Assembly: GCA_026168455.1 (NCBI GenBank)
Contig: CM047430.1
Span: 70,285,044-70,349,043 of the forward strand
Origin: Theocolax elegans
Taxonomy: Eukaryota; Arthropoda; Insecta; Hymenoptera; Cerocephalidae
DNA: 64,000 bases
Direction: 5' to 3'
The notes beneath the pieces are model-generated. The model was given only the letters and a program-made list of their open reading frames with translations. It was not told the DNA's origin and searched no databases. Numbering within the stretch: the stretch's first letter is position 1; every line of letters starts with the position of its first letter. Below, piece after piece: positions 37,105 through 48,880 of this stretch. A program made the position numbers and the translations under genes.

Positions 37105-37646
37105 ATGCAGTAAAACATTAAAAAAACAGTGGAATCAACTATATTACTGTGATAAATTCGAAATTAGTATTAATATTATCTACATTTGTAGGGTTACTCT
37201 ATTAGAACTATTACAGAGATATAATTCGAATGAAAAGGCAAAACCCAAGATACCGATTCCACAAGCGTTTCACCTTTACAATCAGTACATGCGCAGGGTC
37301 GATGTTCATGATGGACACTGTAATAATTTATTGCATAGAGTACCTAAAATTTAGCTATGAAGAGTTATACTAACATCGAATACGCAAAAGTTAAGGTTTA
37401 CAAGTCTAGATTTTTAGGCTGATCAGAAATTACAATATTTTCACGCAGTTTTCTGATTTTCCATTCGCTTTTGTCTTTGTCAAGCAACAATGTAAATAAA
37501 TCTCTCTTAAGAGGACGTCGAAGCTAGCGATTTTATTGACATATCGGAGTATACTCGTACACTACAACAATAAAACACGTGGCCACTTAACTAGCAAACC
37601 ATAACCTAATCATTATACTCGATCATTTGACTAAATTTATATATCA

Positions 37647-38118
37647 CATATATTTAAACATTATTTAATAATTAACTTATAACTAAAAACTATGTAAGAA
37701 GAAGACAAATATGTAAATTAAAGATTAATTTATATCGTCTCATAGATTGTCACTATGTCACACCACTAACGGCACTAACACTAAGCAATGGTCATAATAC
37801 GAATACAGACGGTCACTTTACTATCATGGGGTCGGCTAAGGCTGAGAGTTTGACCACAATTGACCCGTCACTATTACAGTCAGTTACAGCATGGCTGATG
37901 CCTTCAATATGGCTCGATCAGAAATGACCACACGATAATAATTAAATCGGTCTCCACGGCTTTATGAATTAATAAAAAACAAGGCTTTATATGTACTGTA
38001 AAGAGCCACTGGAGAGCCTACTTCCTATAAGACAGTGTAAACTCCCCAAAAATGTCAGCAAATTGAAAAATAATACAGATATTGTAGGAGACGTCGGAAG
38101 CTACCACTTACTACTCAT
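37647..38118. other. Flank of the transposon nest
   Basis: No recognised gene. Bases 37750-37990 are mixed-composition sequence that could belong to another decayed element, but nothing identifies it. Confidence 0.4.
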
Positions 38119-38166
38119 CAGAAAGAGAGAGAGAGAGGTAGAGAGTGAGAGGGGAAGGGAGGGAGA

Positions 38167-38205
<39 letters not shown>
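38119..38205. repeat. (GA)n-rich tract
   Basis: GA and GGGA repeats with about 15 perfect GA units at 38173-38203. Confidence 0.9.
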
Positions 38206-39745
38206 CCGCCTCCCGGGGATTGGACCGGTAAATGTGTACGATGCAAACACATAACCGGGGGGTAATAAACGTAATTAGCCACCCCTGTAAACCAAGAGTA
38301 TCTATCTGTCTATCGATAAATCGATCGAACTTGGGGGTGTATACTCGAGCCCCGGCTCTTCTATCTCTCTTCCTCTGTATACCGAAGGTCCTTTCCATTA
38401 GTCTACATCGACCTCCCTCTCTCTCTCTATTTCTCTCTCCCTCTCTCTCTCCCTCTCTTCGTTACGTCACCCTCTTTGAACCTTCTCTCTACATTGCACA
38501 CAGCTTCACTTTCTCTCTCGCGTTCATTCAATCGCTATCGTTTTCTCGAAACCCCCTGCGTCTTTCCCATGCAAATTTCCCATTCGATTAGGTACGCAAA
38601 CGCTTTCTTTAATCATTCCCATTCGAATATGCGTATTCCATTCTCTACGATCCCGATACCGGTTTGCAATTTACCGACAGTTAAACCACCGATGTATCCA
38701 AATTTAATCGATATCTCTATAACACACGATGTATGGAAAAGTTGCTTAAACTCAAAGGAATGAAAATGCCACTGTTGATCGGTAACCTGCGCCCTTTTTT
38801 CTTCATTTACCGCGTTATATCGCTTTAACATCGTGGAATCGACCCTTTCGCTTCGGTAACGCTATACCCACGTATTTCCTCTCTAGGGAAATAACATCGG
38901 CTTGTATTTAATTGTTTCCCCGACCCCTTACTTTTAAATTCATTCTACTCTATGTCAATGTCCGTCTTTTGACGGACAGTTAGGAATATTTGTTATGGAT
39001 ATTCACCTACATCACCATTTGGACGATTACTCGCTCGAATTCCTCCTCTCCCTGAAACAAAGAAAACATTTTAAGAAATTACATTTTTATTTTTACTTTT
39101 GCAAGAAGGAAGATGATAAATCACATTTGAATTATTGAGCGAGTCGTGTAGTAATTAATTTATTTTTATACAAATAAAACTACGATAAGATTATTTGTTC
39201 AAATATTATTAACCTCATGTGCTGTTTTGACAGTAGATTCTGTTACTTTAATTTACAATGCAAATTTACGATTTATGAAAATTGAAATAAGATATATCTG
39301 AGAAATTTAAAATTTCTATTTTTTCCGATCGTCCGATAGAGGAACGCATTAAGAGTTATATGTGCGAAACTAATAATCGCATTATACACTGACCCTCAAA
39401 TTATGTACTTTTGAATTCGCTTATCTCGCGAACTTTCGAATTTCCCTTGCAATTTCCAGGTTGATACGAATTCGTGTATTTGCGGAAGTTAATATCCAGA
39501 CTCGTCTATATGCTGTTAAAGATTAATATTGGTTAACGATTTAACAAATCTCTATGCGTTGTATAGTTTAGTTGTTATACTCAATTCAATTATAAATAGA
39601 TGATTGATTTTACTCGCACTCCTGAAATAATTTATTATGAGAATAAAAAAATATCGTTTACATTGCAGTAAAATATTACTCAACAGTGTTAAAAAATTCT
39701 GATGTAGCAATCAAGTAATTTAATTACTCTTCAAGTTTATTTAAA
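38206..39745. other. Intergenic, TC-rich then AT-rich
   Basis: Bases 38206-38400 are complex with TAAT-type words (TAATAAACGTAATTAGCC near 38263). TC-rich DNA lies at 38414-38460 and AT-rich DNA from 38930. No gene is recognised, although open frames of 95 to 119 codons span the TC-rich part. Confidence 0.45.
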
Positions 39746-40250
39746 TTATTAAATCCCTCTAATTATAAAATGCAGAATTTTTGTTTTTTTTTCGTTTTCA
39801 TCGTTGAATGCAATAATAGAGGCATTTTGGGCCGACAAGCTTTTCTTCGAATAAGCTTCTCTACACACATAGACCAAAAGTTTGAAAAGTTTAGGAAGAG
39901 CGAGGGGTCGTGCATAGCAGGGAGTTCCGAATCCCGTTGGGGCTCCACATCGGACAAAACGCGACAAACCACAAAAGCCTATTTGTTAGAGTAAAAAATC
40001 GCTTCCTTTTGCCGAGCATAAACGCGAGAGCTCGGGCGCGCTTGCCTGGTGGATCGTATCACTGCGTGATCCGTCATAGCGCAAATGTCACGAATTCAAT
40101 ATCCCGATCGGAACTCCACGTACTGCCTATCGCGCGATCCGTCGCTATTGTTATTCGTGCGTATTTTACTAAAATTGACCGATCGAAAGGAAAACTAAAT
40201 TTTATCAAATTTAAGAGAGTCCATCCTATTGATAATAAAGTCAAATGAAT
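39746..40250. other. Mixed-composition patch, no gene assigned
   Basis: A compact, less repetitive patch, CpG-rich from 39880 to 40190, open for 112 codons on the plus strand (39910-40248) and 72 codons on the minus strand (39749-39967). I recognise neither translation. It contains the hairpin ATCAC-TGC-GTGAT near 40058-40070 and related words GATCCGTCATAG and GATCCGTCGCTA. It might be an exon, a regulatory element or a decayed repeat. Confidence 0.3.
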
Positions 40251-42670
40251 CCTTCGACTACCTCTTTTCTATACAAATTTAACCCATTTGTGGTTTTCCA
40301 TGTATTAACTGGTCAAATAACTCACGTTTTAAAATTATACCCTACCGAATTTTGTTTAATTTTGTTATTAATTTAAGAGTAAATAATTTTTATTAAGATT
40401 AATATAACTAAGTAAATATTTACTTACAAAATCGTGACAAATTACTCCAAGCAGTAATTTTTATAAAAATTTAGTTCAATTTTAAGAAAAAAATTATTAA
40501 AATACGTTCAAAAAATCTGGTACTTCATTTATTTTAAATTATTAAAAAAATTCATTTTTAGAAATTAGAATATCCGAAGTTTGTATAGTCGTTTGCTCTA
40601 TCAATCGAATTATTTTACTATGTGTTATATGTTCAACGCGGGTTATAAAATTTGAATTACTTTAACTAATTTACCAATAAGATAGAGCTACTGAATAAAA
40701 AACTTCGGAGTGAAACATTGACGGTTTAAAAGGTAATACTTCAAAATAAATTATTTCATTGTTGTAACGAATTTTAATAATCTTTATATTATAATTTAAA
40801 TAATGTTATGGCAAAAATCTCGTAAAAATACATAATTTCGATTTTGTAACGACGATTTTCCAATGAATTTTCCATAAAACCATTTATCCACGTGGTTTAT
40901 GCATCTAATATTAATGATAAGAAAAAAACGAATAAAAAGTTAAAGAAATATCTTAGTGAAAATAATGATTGAATGTAGAACAAAGGAAGATCCTCGTAAT
41001 TTGTTTAACTAACCAAGTAACAAGTTGCACTAACAAGTAAAACGTCGTAAAACCAGAGCTCCCCATTTAATCTCGAAAAGCCAGAAATAATTCAAATAAA
41101 GTAGGTCTATAAATATTAAAAATAATGATCATTAAGAAGGCTCCATCCCTGCTAGAGGTGGTAAAGGTCTATAGATATATGTGTACGCATACAGGCACGA
41201 ACACACATAGGAAGAAGGGAGAGAAACGCGCGAGGAGGTTAAAATTGATGGGAGCCTAGTGTCGGTCAGAGTCCCGCGAGCGAGAGAGAGGCAACAATGG
41301 ACCAATTATGCCGTGCGCAGTTTGGTACGATAAAACGTCAACTACCACCGAACGATACCAATCGTCCAACTCCAGATATTCCGATATAACGCGCGTAATG
41401 CGAAAACGGATTCGCACCTTTTTTTGTTGTTCCGTCCTCTCTTCTTCTTCCTTTTCCCTCTCTCACTGTTTCTCTATCTCTCTTTTATAATGGTCACTGT
41501 GGTGAGTGAACAGAAGAAAAAAAAAAACGTTCCGTGGGGGACGATCGCGATTGTGCAGCGGCGCTAAGCAGCGCCGACAAATATCAAAGGCGAATAATAA
41601 CAAGGACGGGACAACCAGTAATGCTCCGCGAGAAAATTGACATTGAATAACAATAGCCGTGTGTACCGATTACGCCGGTAAAAATAGTTACAATATCCAC
41701 GTTGTGTATATATATATAGCGATTCGGGTGCGAGCGAAAGATCTTGGTGTTGGTTTTGAAAAGGGGATGATCTTACTTTTTGATATTATAATGATAAACC
41801 ATTTAAAATAAATAGGTGTTACGTTACGTGAATGTAAAACGACTAAAAATTAATAACAAGATAAGATAAAAGGTGCGTATAACGGATGGAAAACCAAACT
41901 AATAATAACTCCTTCTTCCCCTAGGGATTTATCCTTTTATTATCACTTACTCCTTGTCGGTTTTGTTGGTTTTTACATTGGCCTTTTGATCTTGGCTTAG
42001 GTCGTGACCACGTAGGTTTTATATTACATTCATGCGTGCCCCGGCGCAAACACCGAAACATTCGCTTTGATGTAAAATCTGCTTTCAATTTAGCGAAATG
42101 TCAACAATTTTTACACGAATCATTACATCACGTTGTAATAAGCCTCTCGCACAAGCGTGTATATTAAAAAGCCTAAGAAAACACAGAGATATATGTCATT
42201 TTACGTACGATATTTACTGACGATTCACAAGCAATTTTAATGCATCAATTTTTTTTATAAATTACGTTCAAGATAAATTTACAACTAAAATTACATTATC
42301 ATTACTAAAAAAATATAATCGTATATAAAAATAACGCTGCCAATTAATTGACACGTAGCTTCCTCAAATTGATATGTCGATCCTGTATGTAATGTATTAC
42401 TCAAATATAGTATTATTTTATTATTTAAAATAAAATGTTATAACATTTCGAAAAATATTATTCTTTTCTGATTAAAACTTATATGGCTAGTTATAGCTAT
42501 ATACCTAAAAAAATTAATGTATTTGTGTAATAAAAGAAAAGTAAACATCTATATGAAAAATATAATAAAAAAATGATTAAAATAGAAAAGTAATGGTCAT
42601 TTTATCAATTTTCAATTAATATTATTCATAATCTTTGGTTTCAACTATTCCAACAATTTTTCTCCATTAT
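40251..42670. other. Intergenic, mainly AT-rich
   Basis: No gene. A CpG-richer block lies at 41200-41640 (mixed sequence, TC-rich near 41440-41485), surrounded by AT-rich DNA. Confidence 0.5.
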
Positions 42671-42679
42671 AAGAAAATT

Positions 42680-43012
42680 CTGTACAATCCAATTGTATTT
42701 TTTATCAATTGGCATAGAAAATTTTAGATAGCTACAATTAAAAATATAAAAAATTTTCTTTTTTACTTTTTATTAAATTTTATAAAAACATTTTCTTCCA
42801 AAAATACTCTAAAGTTGTTATATTGAACATATAATTATCAATGAATTGGCAGCGGTTTTTGTTCATAAAAAGAAATTTCTATTCAATTAGATTAAATTTT
42901 TCGCAGCTGGCATAAAAAAAAATTTTGATGATATCATTTAAAAATATAAAAAATTATCTTTTTTGGCTTTTCTTTGGATTTTCTAAAAACATTTTCTTTC
43001 AAAAATATGGTT
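42680..43012 (+). repeat. Imperfect tandem duplication, about 206-bp offset
   Basis: Two diverged copies, about 42680-42810 and 42886-43012, share the order TTGGCATAGAAAATTTT / CTGGCATAAAAAAAAATTTT, AAAAATATAAAAAATT and AAAACATTTTCTT. It is part of the dispersed family also found beside the satellite array. Confidence 0.65.
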
Positions 43013-43310
43013 AGTTCCCCATTAGACTACTTTATAAGTAAATTAAATTTTAAAAACATGACATTCTAGATTATAATTGTTTTCCCAAAAACTAATCCAT
43101 GAACGATTTTGATATTTAGAGCAAAATCTATTATTACGTTCTATTTTCATAATTTTTACAAAATATTTGATAAATTATTGTCAGAGATATAAGCAATCAA
43201 ACATTTTGTACAAAAATATCTAATGCTTAATAACTTAGGTATTTATACATATTTTGAGCTGAAAAACAATAGGGATCAAAACTACCAAAATGACTATTAT
43301 TTCCTAAATT
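42941..43310 (+). repeat. Dispersed repeat family, near-continuous copy
   Basis: The left part (42966-43060) matches 11866-11965 and the right part (about 43080-43310) matches 17041-17265. Here the parts are nearly adjacent, so this locus shows the family arrangement without the satellite. A further diverged copy of the AAAACTAATC segment seems to start near 43395. I cannot assign a transposon class. Confidence 0.65.
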
Positions 43311-44508
43311 ACCAAGTGAATTAAATGCTTTTTATTCCTGAAAACGTTCGACATAAAACCAACAATTTTTTCACAATTTTATTTTTTTAACAAAACTAAT
43401 CGATATAATGTTTAGAGTTTATGGCCATTAGTTGGTTCCTTCATCATACATTTTTTCAGCACATTTGACTGATTAATTTCCTAAATATAAAATATTTAAA
43501 AAAAATCATTTTTTTTAAATAACAAAAAAACGAATAAAGATAATATGTCAATCCAATATCGAGAATATAGATTTTTTATTCTCTACACAAGTACATTTAG
43601 TCCAATTAAAAAAAAAATTAATAATATCAAAATTTAAAAGAAATTAATTTTTTTAAAATCGTAATAAATAACCAAAGTCTTTTTCTAAATTCGGAATATA
43701 AAAAGCGAATTACACGCGCAAGCTGATCGATATTGACCGAGTAGTTTCGAAAATACGGCGGCATACGTACACACACACACACACATCCATGCACAAACAT
43801 TTTCTAAAAACACGTGACTTCAACTCCTGGCATGTTAAAACATACTTATAACATGTTTTTAGCGAGTCAAAAAATTTTACTATATTACAAAGCTTCCTCT
43901 ATGAGAATGCAAAATGCGTATACGGTATATGAGACACACAAAATAAGGTAAATTATTATATCCCTTGGCGAATTGAATAGATAAACAATATTTTTTCCGG
44001 AGGAGAAGGAGGAGGAGAGCGAGCCGTATGCGTAATCGTTTAAAGTTGATGGTACGCTATTGAAAAGAATTGAAGTAACAACGAGCGCTTTAAGTTTAAT
44101 CGATCGAGTGATTTATCAGTACGGTTAGTTTATATTAGAGAAACCGTTACATTAATATCTCATTGTTATCAGATGGCACAGGTCGCGGATAGGATATATA
44201 TACGTTAAAGGTGGAAAAGGTGGTGTGTATAGTCGCGAGTTAAGGGAAATAAATAGGGAGTACAGATGTATACGTGTATACGTACACATAGATACGTTAG
44301 GAGGCTTAATAATGGAAGCGTTCATAAGGGTTGGCAGGTTCTTATCTAAATAGATAAGACGAAACCCGTAGAGCCAATACGTGCAGTCATCCAGTTAGAG
44401 TTTCTCTATAGTTCTGCCTGTTTGATAACGCTTACGCGTTTACCTTCCGGGTACCTTTCGATTTTGCAACTACGGTCTGCGTGACTATCAAGAGAGGTAC
44501 GCGAGAGA
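43311..44508. other. AT-rich then mixed intergenic DNA
   Basis: AT-rich to about 43690, a (CA)n run at 43768-43785, then complex CpG-containing sequence from about 43980 to 44500. No gene is recognised. Confidence 0.45.
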
Positions 44509-44544
44509 CGGAGACAGAGATAGAGAGAGAGGGAGAGAGAGAGG
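44509..44544. repeat. (GA)n-rich tract
   Basis: Imperfect GAGA repeat with GGAGACAGAGATAG at its left end. Confidence 0.9.
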
Positions 44545-45566
44545 ATCCTCGTGTAATATTCAAACAAGCCAATCAGCTAGCATTAACGATCGATCGTCCC
44601 TCTCTGAATTATTCGGTAAATGCTAATGAGAAAAGTTTACGAGGAATTCAAGTTGGATTATACACCTCGAATACATAAGAAAATCTTTCGGGAGATAAAG
44701 AAGAGCGCAAAGGTTGATTATAAACAAAAACGTGTCCCGGTAAAATTTGCTCGGGCGAGACGGGGTAAGGTTATACTCCGTAGGAGGTAGACCGAGAGGC
44801 TTTTCCAAGGCACACACCGTATTACCATAATAATTGATTCAATTTGGGAGATTTAGCCCACCTAATGAACGCCATAGAGAACGACAGGATGGAGAAAGGG
44901 TAAGGAACCGTGAAAGAGGCTGCGCGCCGTCTGCGCAAAATACCAGGACCAACCGAGTGCTTAACTATTACTCCAAAGTCGAAGTTTTGCTTTCGCGGAT
45001 CTGCAATTTGTCCGCTCCATTTGCTTTATAGATTATCCACTCCCTATACGTACACACGACACCCATCCCCATCCACATCATTCGCCCCTCCTCCACGTCC
45101 CGTATTTTCGAAATACCGTTAGCAGAGACGATCAATTTTCCACGGTGATACTTGTTCCGTTTCAACCTTATTTGCTTCGGTCGTTCTTTCTTTTTTCGAT
45201 AGCGCATCGTCTTTTTATTCCTTTTTATAAGTGATAATTGCTTTTTTCTTTAGCCTATTTAATTCGAGAGATTCTTGAATAATCATATATTTTTTCGTCG
45301 AAATAAAGATGTTTCAATTGAGTTATAGTTTTAAATCGATGTTCGAACGATACGATTAAACGATCGTTACAAGGAAAAGACAGCGCGGTGCGCGATATTT
45401 ATGGGAAAAGATCGAGCTCATAACCGATAACGTTCCGCAAAAGATGACGCTTTGTCCCTCTGAGGCGGTCGCGCGCGAGAAAAGCGCCGGGTATTGAGAT
45501 ATCTCGCGCTTTCCAGCCGAGGCGCAGGAACTATAAAACTCCATCCGTAAGAGAGAAAGAGATGGG
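44545..45566. other. Complex intergenic DNA
   Basis: Mixed composition with CpG-rich stretches (45370-45540). Palindromic words such as CGATCGATCG near 44588 are visible. No coding gene is recognised. Confidence 0.45.
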
Positions 45567-45612
45567 TATATTATATATATATATAGAGAGAGAGAGAGAG
45601 GGAGAGGGAGGT
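45567..45612. repeat. (TA)n(GA)n compound microsatellite
   Basis: TA run of about nine units joined to about nine GA units. Confidence 0.95.
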
Positions 45613-46289
45613 GAAAGCTCTTGAGTGAAGGAGGAGAGAGGAAGGAGCAAGACAGAGAGGAACTCGGACTCGCGGGGGAGGGTAGTAAAATCCACAAATC
45701 ACCGAATAAACCTGAACAATGACGGGGTAGCCGGGAAAGAGAGGAGGAAGAGCCTCCAAACAGGGGGTGGTGTGTACATGCGTACGTACACATCGAGACG
45801 CCGACGATAAATTTGTCGGCGAAGTCAATAACAGGGGGTTGTTTCCTTGATTTAATGACACAACTCCCATTCTTCCTCTTTCTCTCCCTACCTCCCCCCC
45901 CGCCTCCCTCCCTCCGTCACTCCCTCCGTCCCTCTCTCGATGCTCCAGCTGTGTATTTCAACTTCACGTGTGTTTGCGAGCAGGTTCGCATGCACCTGAA
46001 CTTATAGAATCGTCTCGAGTGAAAGTTTAATAGTTAACCCACTTTCTTTTCGACAGGGTTGAGTACAAGAGTACTACCAAAAAGTAAAGAGGGAGAAGAG
46101 GAATCGATCGCACGCAATGAGCCCAGTCTCATTTTCGCGGATGCATCCTCGTTGTTACCTCTACTCTGGCTGATCGGTATTAAACGAGAGAAACAGAGAC
46201 AGAGAGTGAGGGAGAGAGAAAGGGAGAGTGAGAGAGAATAGGGGAGACCGAGCACTTAGGCCTGGCTTTTAATCTTCGAGCCTCGAGAA
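45613..46289. other. Intergenic with C/T-rich and GA-rich tracts
   Basis: C/T-rich DNA at 45870-45945 and GA-rich DNA at 46192-46238. Overlapping frames on both strands up to 145 codons reflect these tracts. No gene is recognised. Confidence 0.45.
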
Positions 46290-46307
46290 GAGCTCTAATT
46301 AGAGCTC
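46290..46307. promoter_or_regulatory. 18-bp perfect palindrome around TAATTA
   Basis: GAGCTCTAATTAGAGCTC is identical to its reverse complement. The centre TAATTA is the standard homeodomain-type palindromic word, nested inside two SacI-like GAGCTC words. Regulatory function is inferred from the motif only. Confidence 0.35.
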
Positions 46308-46441
46308 GAGCTATCTCTCTCTCACTCTCTCTCTCTTCCTCACCGACTTGGTTCGCGAGACAAGGAGAGAGAGGCAGACGCGAGGAAATGAAGCTCGAGG
46401 TATGTTTAGTTTTTAGATGGGGTGCTCTCGCTCTCCTTCTT

Positions 46442-46574
46442 CCCCCCCCCCCCCAACCTCCAGCAACACCACCTTCTCTTCTCCTCGCGCGCTTACACGT
46501 CGCGGTAATTAAAATCTTGATTAATGCACGTGTCCATCAGGATGGCGAGAGGAGAAGAGGGAGGGGGGGGGGGG
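46442..46574. repeat. Poly-C (13) and poly-G (12) pair, 108 bases apart
   Basis: An uninterrupted run of 13 C (46442-46454) is followed on the same strand by 12 G (46563-46574). The two can pair as a hairpin stem in single-stranded DNA or RNA. The sequence between is complex. Confidence 0.8.
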
Positions 46575-46936
46575 ATCCTCTAATGAACTTTCACGTCGGG
46601 CGTTGGCACGACGCGTATACACCCGCAATCGTGATCGTGGACGATTTCGATCTTACCGGACAAGACTATTGCGAAACATTGCACTCGAGCTCAACTTTTA
46701 AAATTATTTTCGTTCGCCGTTCATTCCAGCGTTCCAAAGTTTTTTTTCTGTTCCTCGGATAAACCTATACAACTTCGACCAAAAATTCATCGGGTGCACT
46801 CGAAAGGTATATTACAGTTGTCGTTACTCAATACGAAGACCCGTCGCGTATGTAATACAAGTATATCAACTTGGTCATTTGGTATGCGTAACTCCGTACG
46901 AAACGATTGGTATAAGGAAAAGAAGGGAAAAAACCT
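46575..46936. other. Complex intergenic DNA
   Basis: No gene is recognised. A 124-codon plus-strand frame (46388-46762) crosses the C run and G run and is therefore unlikely to be a protein. Confidence 0.45.
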
Positions 46937-46959
46937 CAACAACAACAACAACAACAACA
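46937..46959. repeat. (AAC)n microsatellite
   Basis: Seven to eight CAA/AAC triplets. Confidence 0.9.
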
Positions 46960-47589
46960 GCCACATGCAGCAACAATAAGAACAAGAAGATAAAGAAGAG
47001 GGTAAAGGACGTAATCATCGATCAAACAATTTCCCGAAACGAAAAATTGTTCCAATCAATAATTTCCCCAGAGGGGTTTGCGGGAGTGAGAGAGAGAGAG
47101 AGAGAGAGTCCCGGCGATAAATAACATCGCTAACGAGTAGTCGCGATCGCGAACGAAAAAACTATCGGGAAGAGAGGTGACGAAGTAAAAGAGAGCCGTA
47201 GGCGCAGTGCGCAATATCGACATTGTGTAAGGCGAGTAGACCGCGCCCAACGTGACAAGCTTTCCAGTCCTCCGTCTCTCTCTCTCGCTCTCTCTCTCTC
47301 GCTCTTACCAGTGCGGTTGATGTGCCTAGCGTCGCCTTGGATTTATCTGATTCAATCTATATGCAAATCAATTATAATGCTAAATTAACGGGTGGGGAAC
47401 CCCAGCTATATACGTACGTACACACAGACACAGGCACGCGCACACTGCCACACTAACAGTGCGAGGACGCGGTCGTGTGTGTGCGCGTACGTCTGTATAG
47501 GTAATACACAGGGCGAAACGTCGAGCGCACACGCGAGCGATTATCTGGCGACGTGTTTGTTACCGGTCCACGCAATTATGGCCTAGTCG
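46960..47589. other. Intergenic with GA, TC and CA tracts
   Basis: GA run at 47087-47108, TC-rich DNA at 47275-47305 and CA/CG-rich DNA at 47405-47490. No gene is recognised. Confidence 0.45.
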
Positions 47590-47870
47590 TTATAATGACT
47601 GTTTAGTCACCGCTCGCTCCGCGGGGCAATTTAATTATCATCAGCGCAACGGCGACGGCGGCGGCGTCGGCGGCGGCGGCGTCGGCAACGGGAACGGCGT
47701 CGGTGCTTTAAACGGCTTCGCGTCTTTGTTCGTAACGAGGACGAATATCTCGATGCCGAATCGCAAAAGTGCGAATAGCACGACGTGACAATTAACCACC
47801 TAGGCACCGTGCATCCGCTTTATAATTTACCGCGCGGTAAGGAACGGCCGGCGCGAGCGGGAGGGGATCC
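47590..47870. promoter_or_regulatory. CpG-rich block with (CGG)n, possible cis-regulatory element
   Basis: A compact GC-rich block contains GGCGGCGGCGTCGGCGGCGG at about 47659-47685, TAAT-type words (TTTAATTATCATC near 47630) and GTTATAATGAC near 47589. Homeodomain-like words beside CpG-rich DNA are compatible with an enhancer or promoter, but no start site or gene can be tied to it. Confidence 0.3.
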
Positions 47871-48239
47871 TTTATCTTAATTTATACTACACTGACCTTC
47901 CTCGAGCGTTAATTAGATCGCACCTTCGGTCCAATTTTATATAAAACCTTATAAAAAACCTTCGCTTTCATTCTGCAATTCCATTTTGTAATTTATCGTT
48001 AACGACTTCCTTATTCGCCGTTTTATTCTTGTATAGATATACGTGTGTGTGTGTGTATACTCGGGTCAAACGAAAACCCGAGTAATTTAACAATCCGAGA
48101 CGCGTTTAGTAAACAACAATCCAGATAAATATTCGAGAAAGGGTGCGCTCGTGGGCGCGTGCGCGCTCGCGACTACTATAGATAATCGGATGCAAAGTCT
48201 TTGTCAGCGTTTAAAGTAAAACAGAGGGTAAAACTGCGG
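47871..48239. other. Intergenic, no gene seen
   Basis: Mixed composition with a GT run near 48043-48056 and GC-alternating DNA near 48146-48170. Confidence 0.45.
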
Positions 48240-48835
48240 AGAACCAAAGAGCGGGGGAGGGGAGGGGGGGAGGAGTGAGAGAGGCGAAAGTGCGAGAGAG
48301 AATCCAAGGTAACAAGCTCCTCTAGACGTATCTCCAGAGCGGGGCAAAAGCAAGTACAACACCAAGTCCATTCAATCTAATACTTCTGCCGGAGGGTTGG
48401 GAGAGGGAGAAGGAGGTTGGGGCAGAGGAAGGAGGGCAGGGGGAGGGGAGAGGGGGGTGGGGTGCAGGAGGTCGGCCATTTGAACCCACACAGGCAAAGG
48501 GGTCGACACGGACGTGGTTAGGGGCAGTTTAATATCGGATAATTGAATCCGAGGCCCCCCCTCTCCCCACCCCTCCCCCTCCCCTGCCCCGGTTTCTCCG
48601 CTCCACGATCTCCCTCCTCTCGGCTAACTCGGGACTGCGAATACCCGAGGAGAGCGAGCGAGAGCCACCATATACAAACTTCCTCACGAGCGAGCGAGAG
48701 TGAGAGAGAAAGAGAGAGTGAGGGAGAGATGCTTCGAGAGGAACGGCCTCGGAAACTGGACAGTGCTCTTATTGCAACTCCCCTAAATGAGGAGCACGAG
48801 GAGGAAAGCCAGGGAAAGAGAGAAAAAGAGAGAGT

Positions 48836-48873
<38 letters not shown>

Positions 48874-48880
48874 GAGACAC
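48240..48880. repeat. Purine/pyrimidine asymmetric block: G-rich, C-rich, then GA-rich
   Basis: Plus-strand G-runs at about 48251-48273 and 48390-48465, C-runs at about 48556-48592, and GA repeats at about 48697-48730 and 48828-48873. Several G3+ runs within short distance give quadruplex potential on the plus strand, and the C-rich part gives it on the minus strand. Overlapping frames of 118 to 120 codons on both strands are low-complexity. Confidence 0.8.

Larger units (their letters stand above)
36426..37640 (+). repeat. 644-bp duplicated segment, copy 2 (with insertion)
   Basis: Direct tandem copy of 35782-36425, lengthened by 571 bases. It differs from copy 1 by two single-base deletions near 36490 and 36514 and by the foldback insertion at 36534-37104. 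Outside the insertion it repeats the pseudogene C-terminus, including the RVDVHD codons near 37301. The sequence outside the insert is nearly identical to copy 1, so the duplication is young relative to the decay of the pseudogene. Confidence 0.95.

Noticed and set aside
36573..37118. Two small genes of 62 and 78 codons with similar products
   Set aside because: They are the same inverted-repeat arms of the foldback element read on opposite strands.
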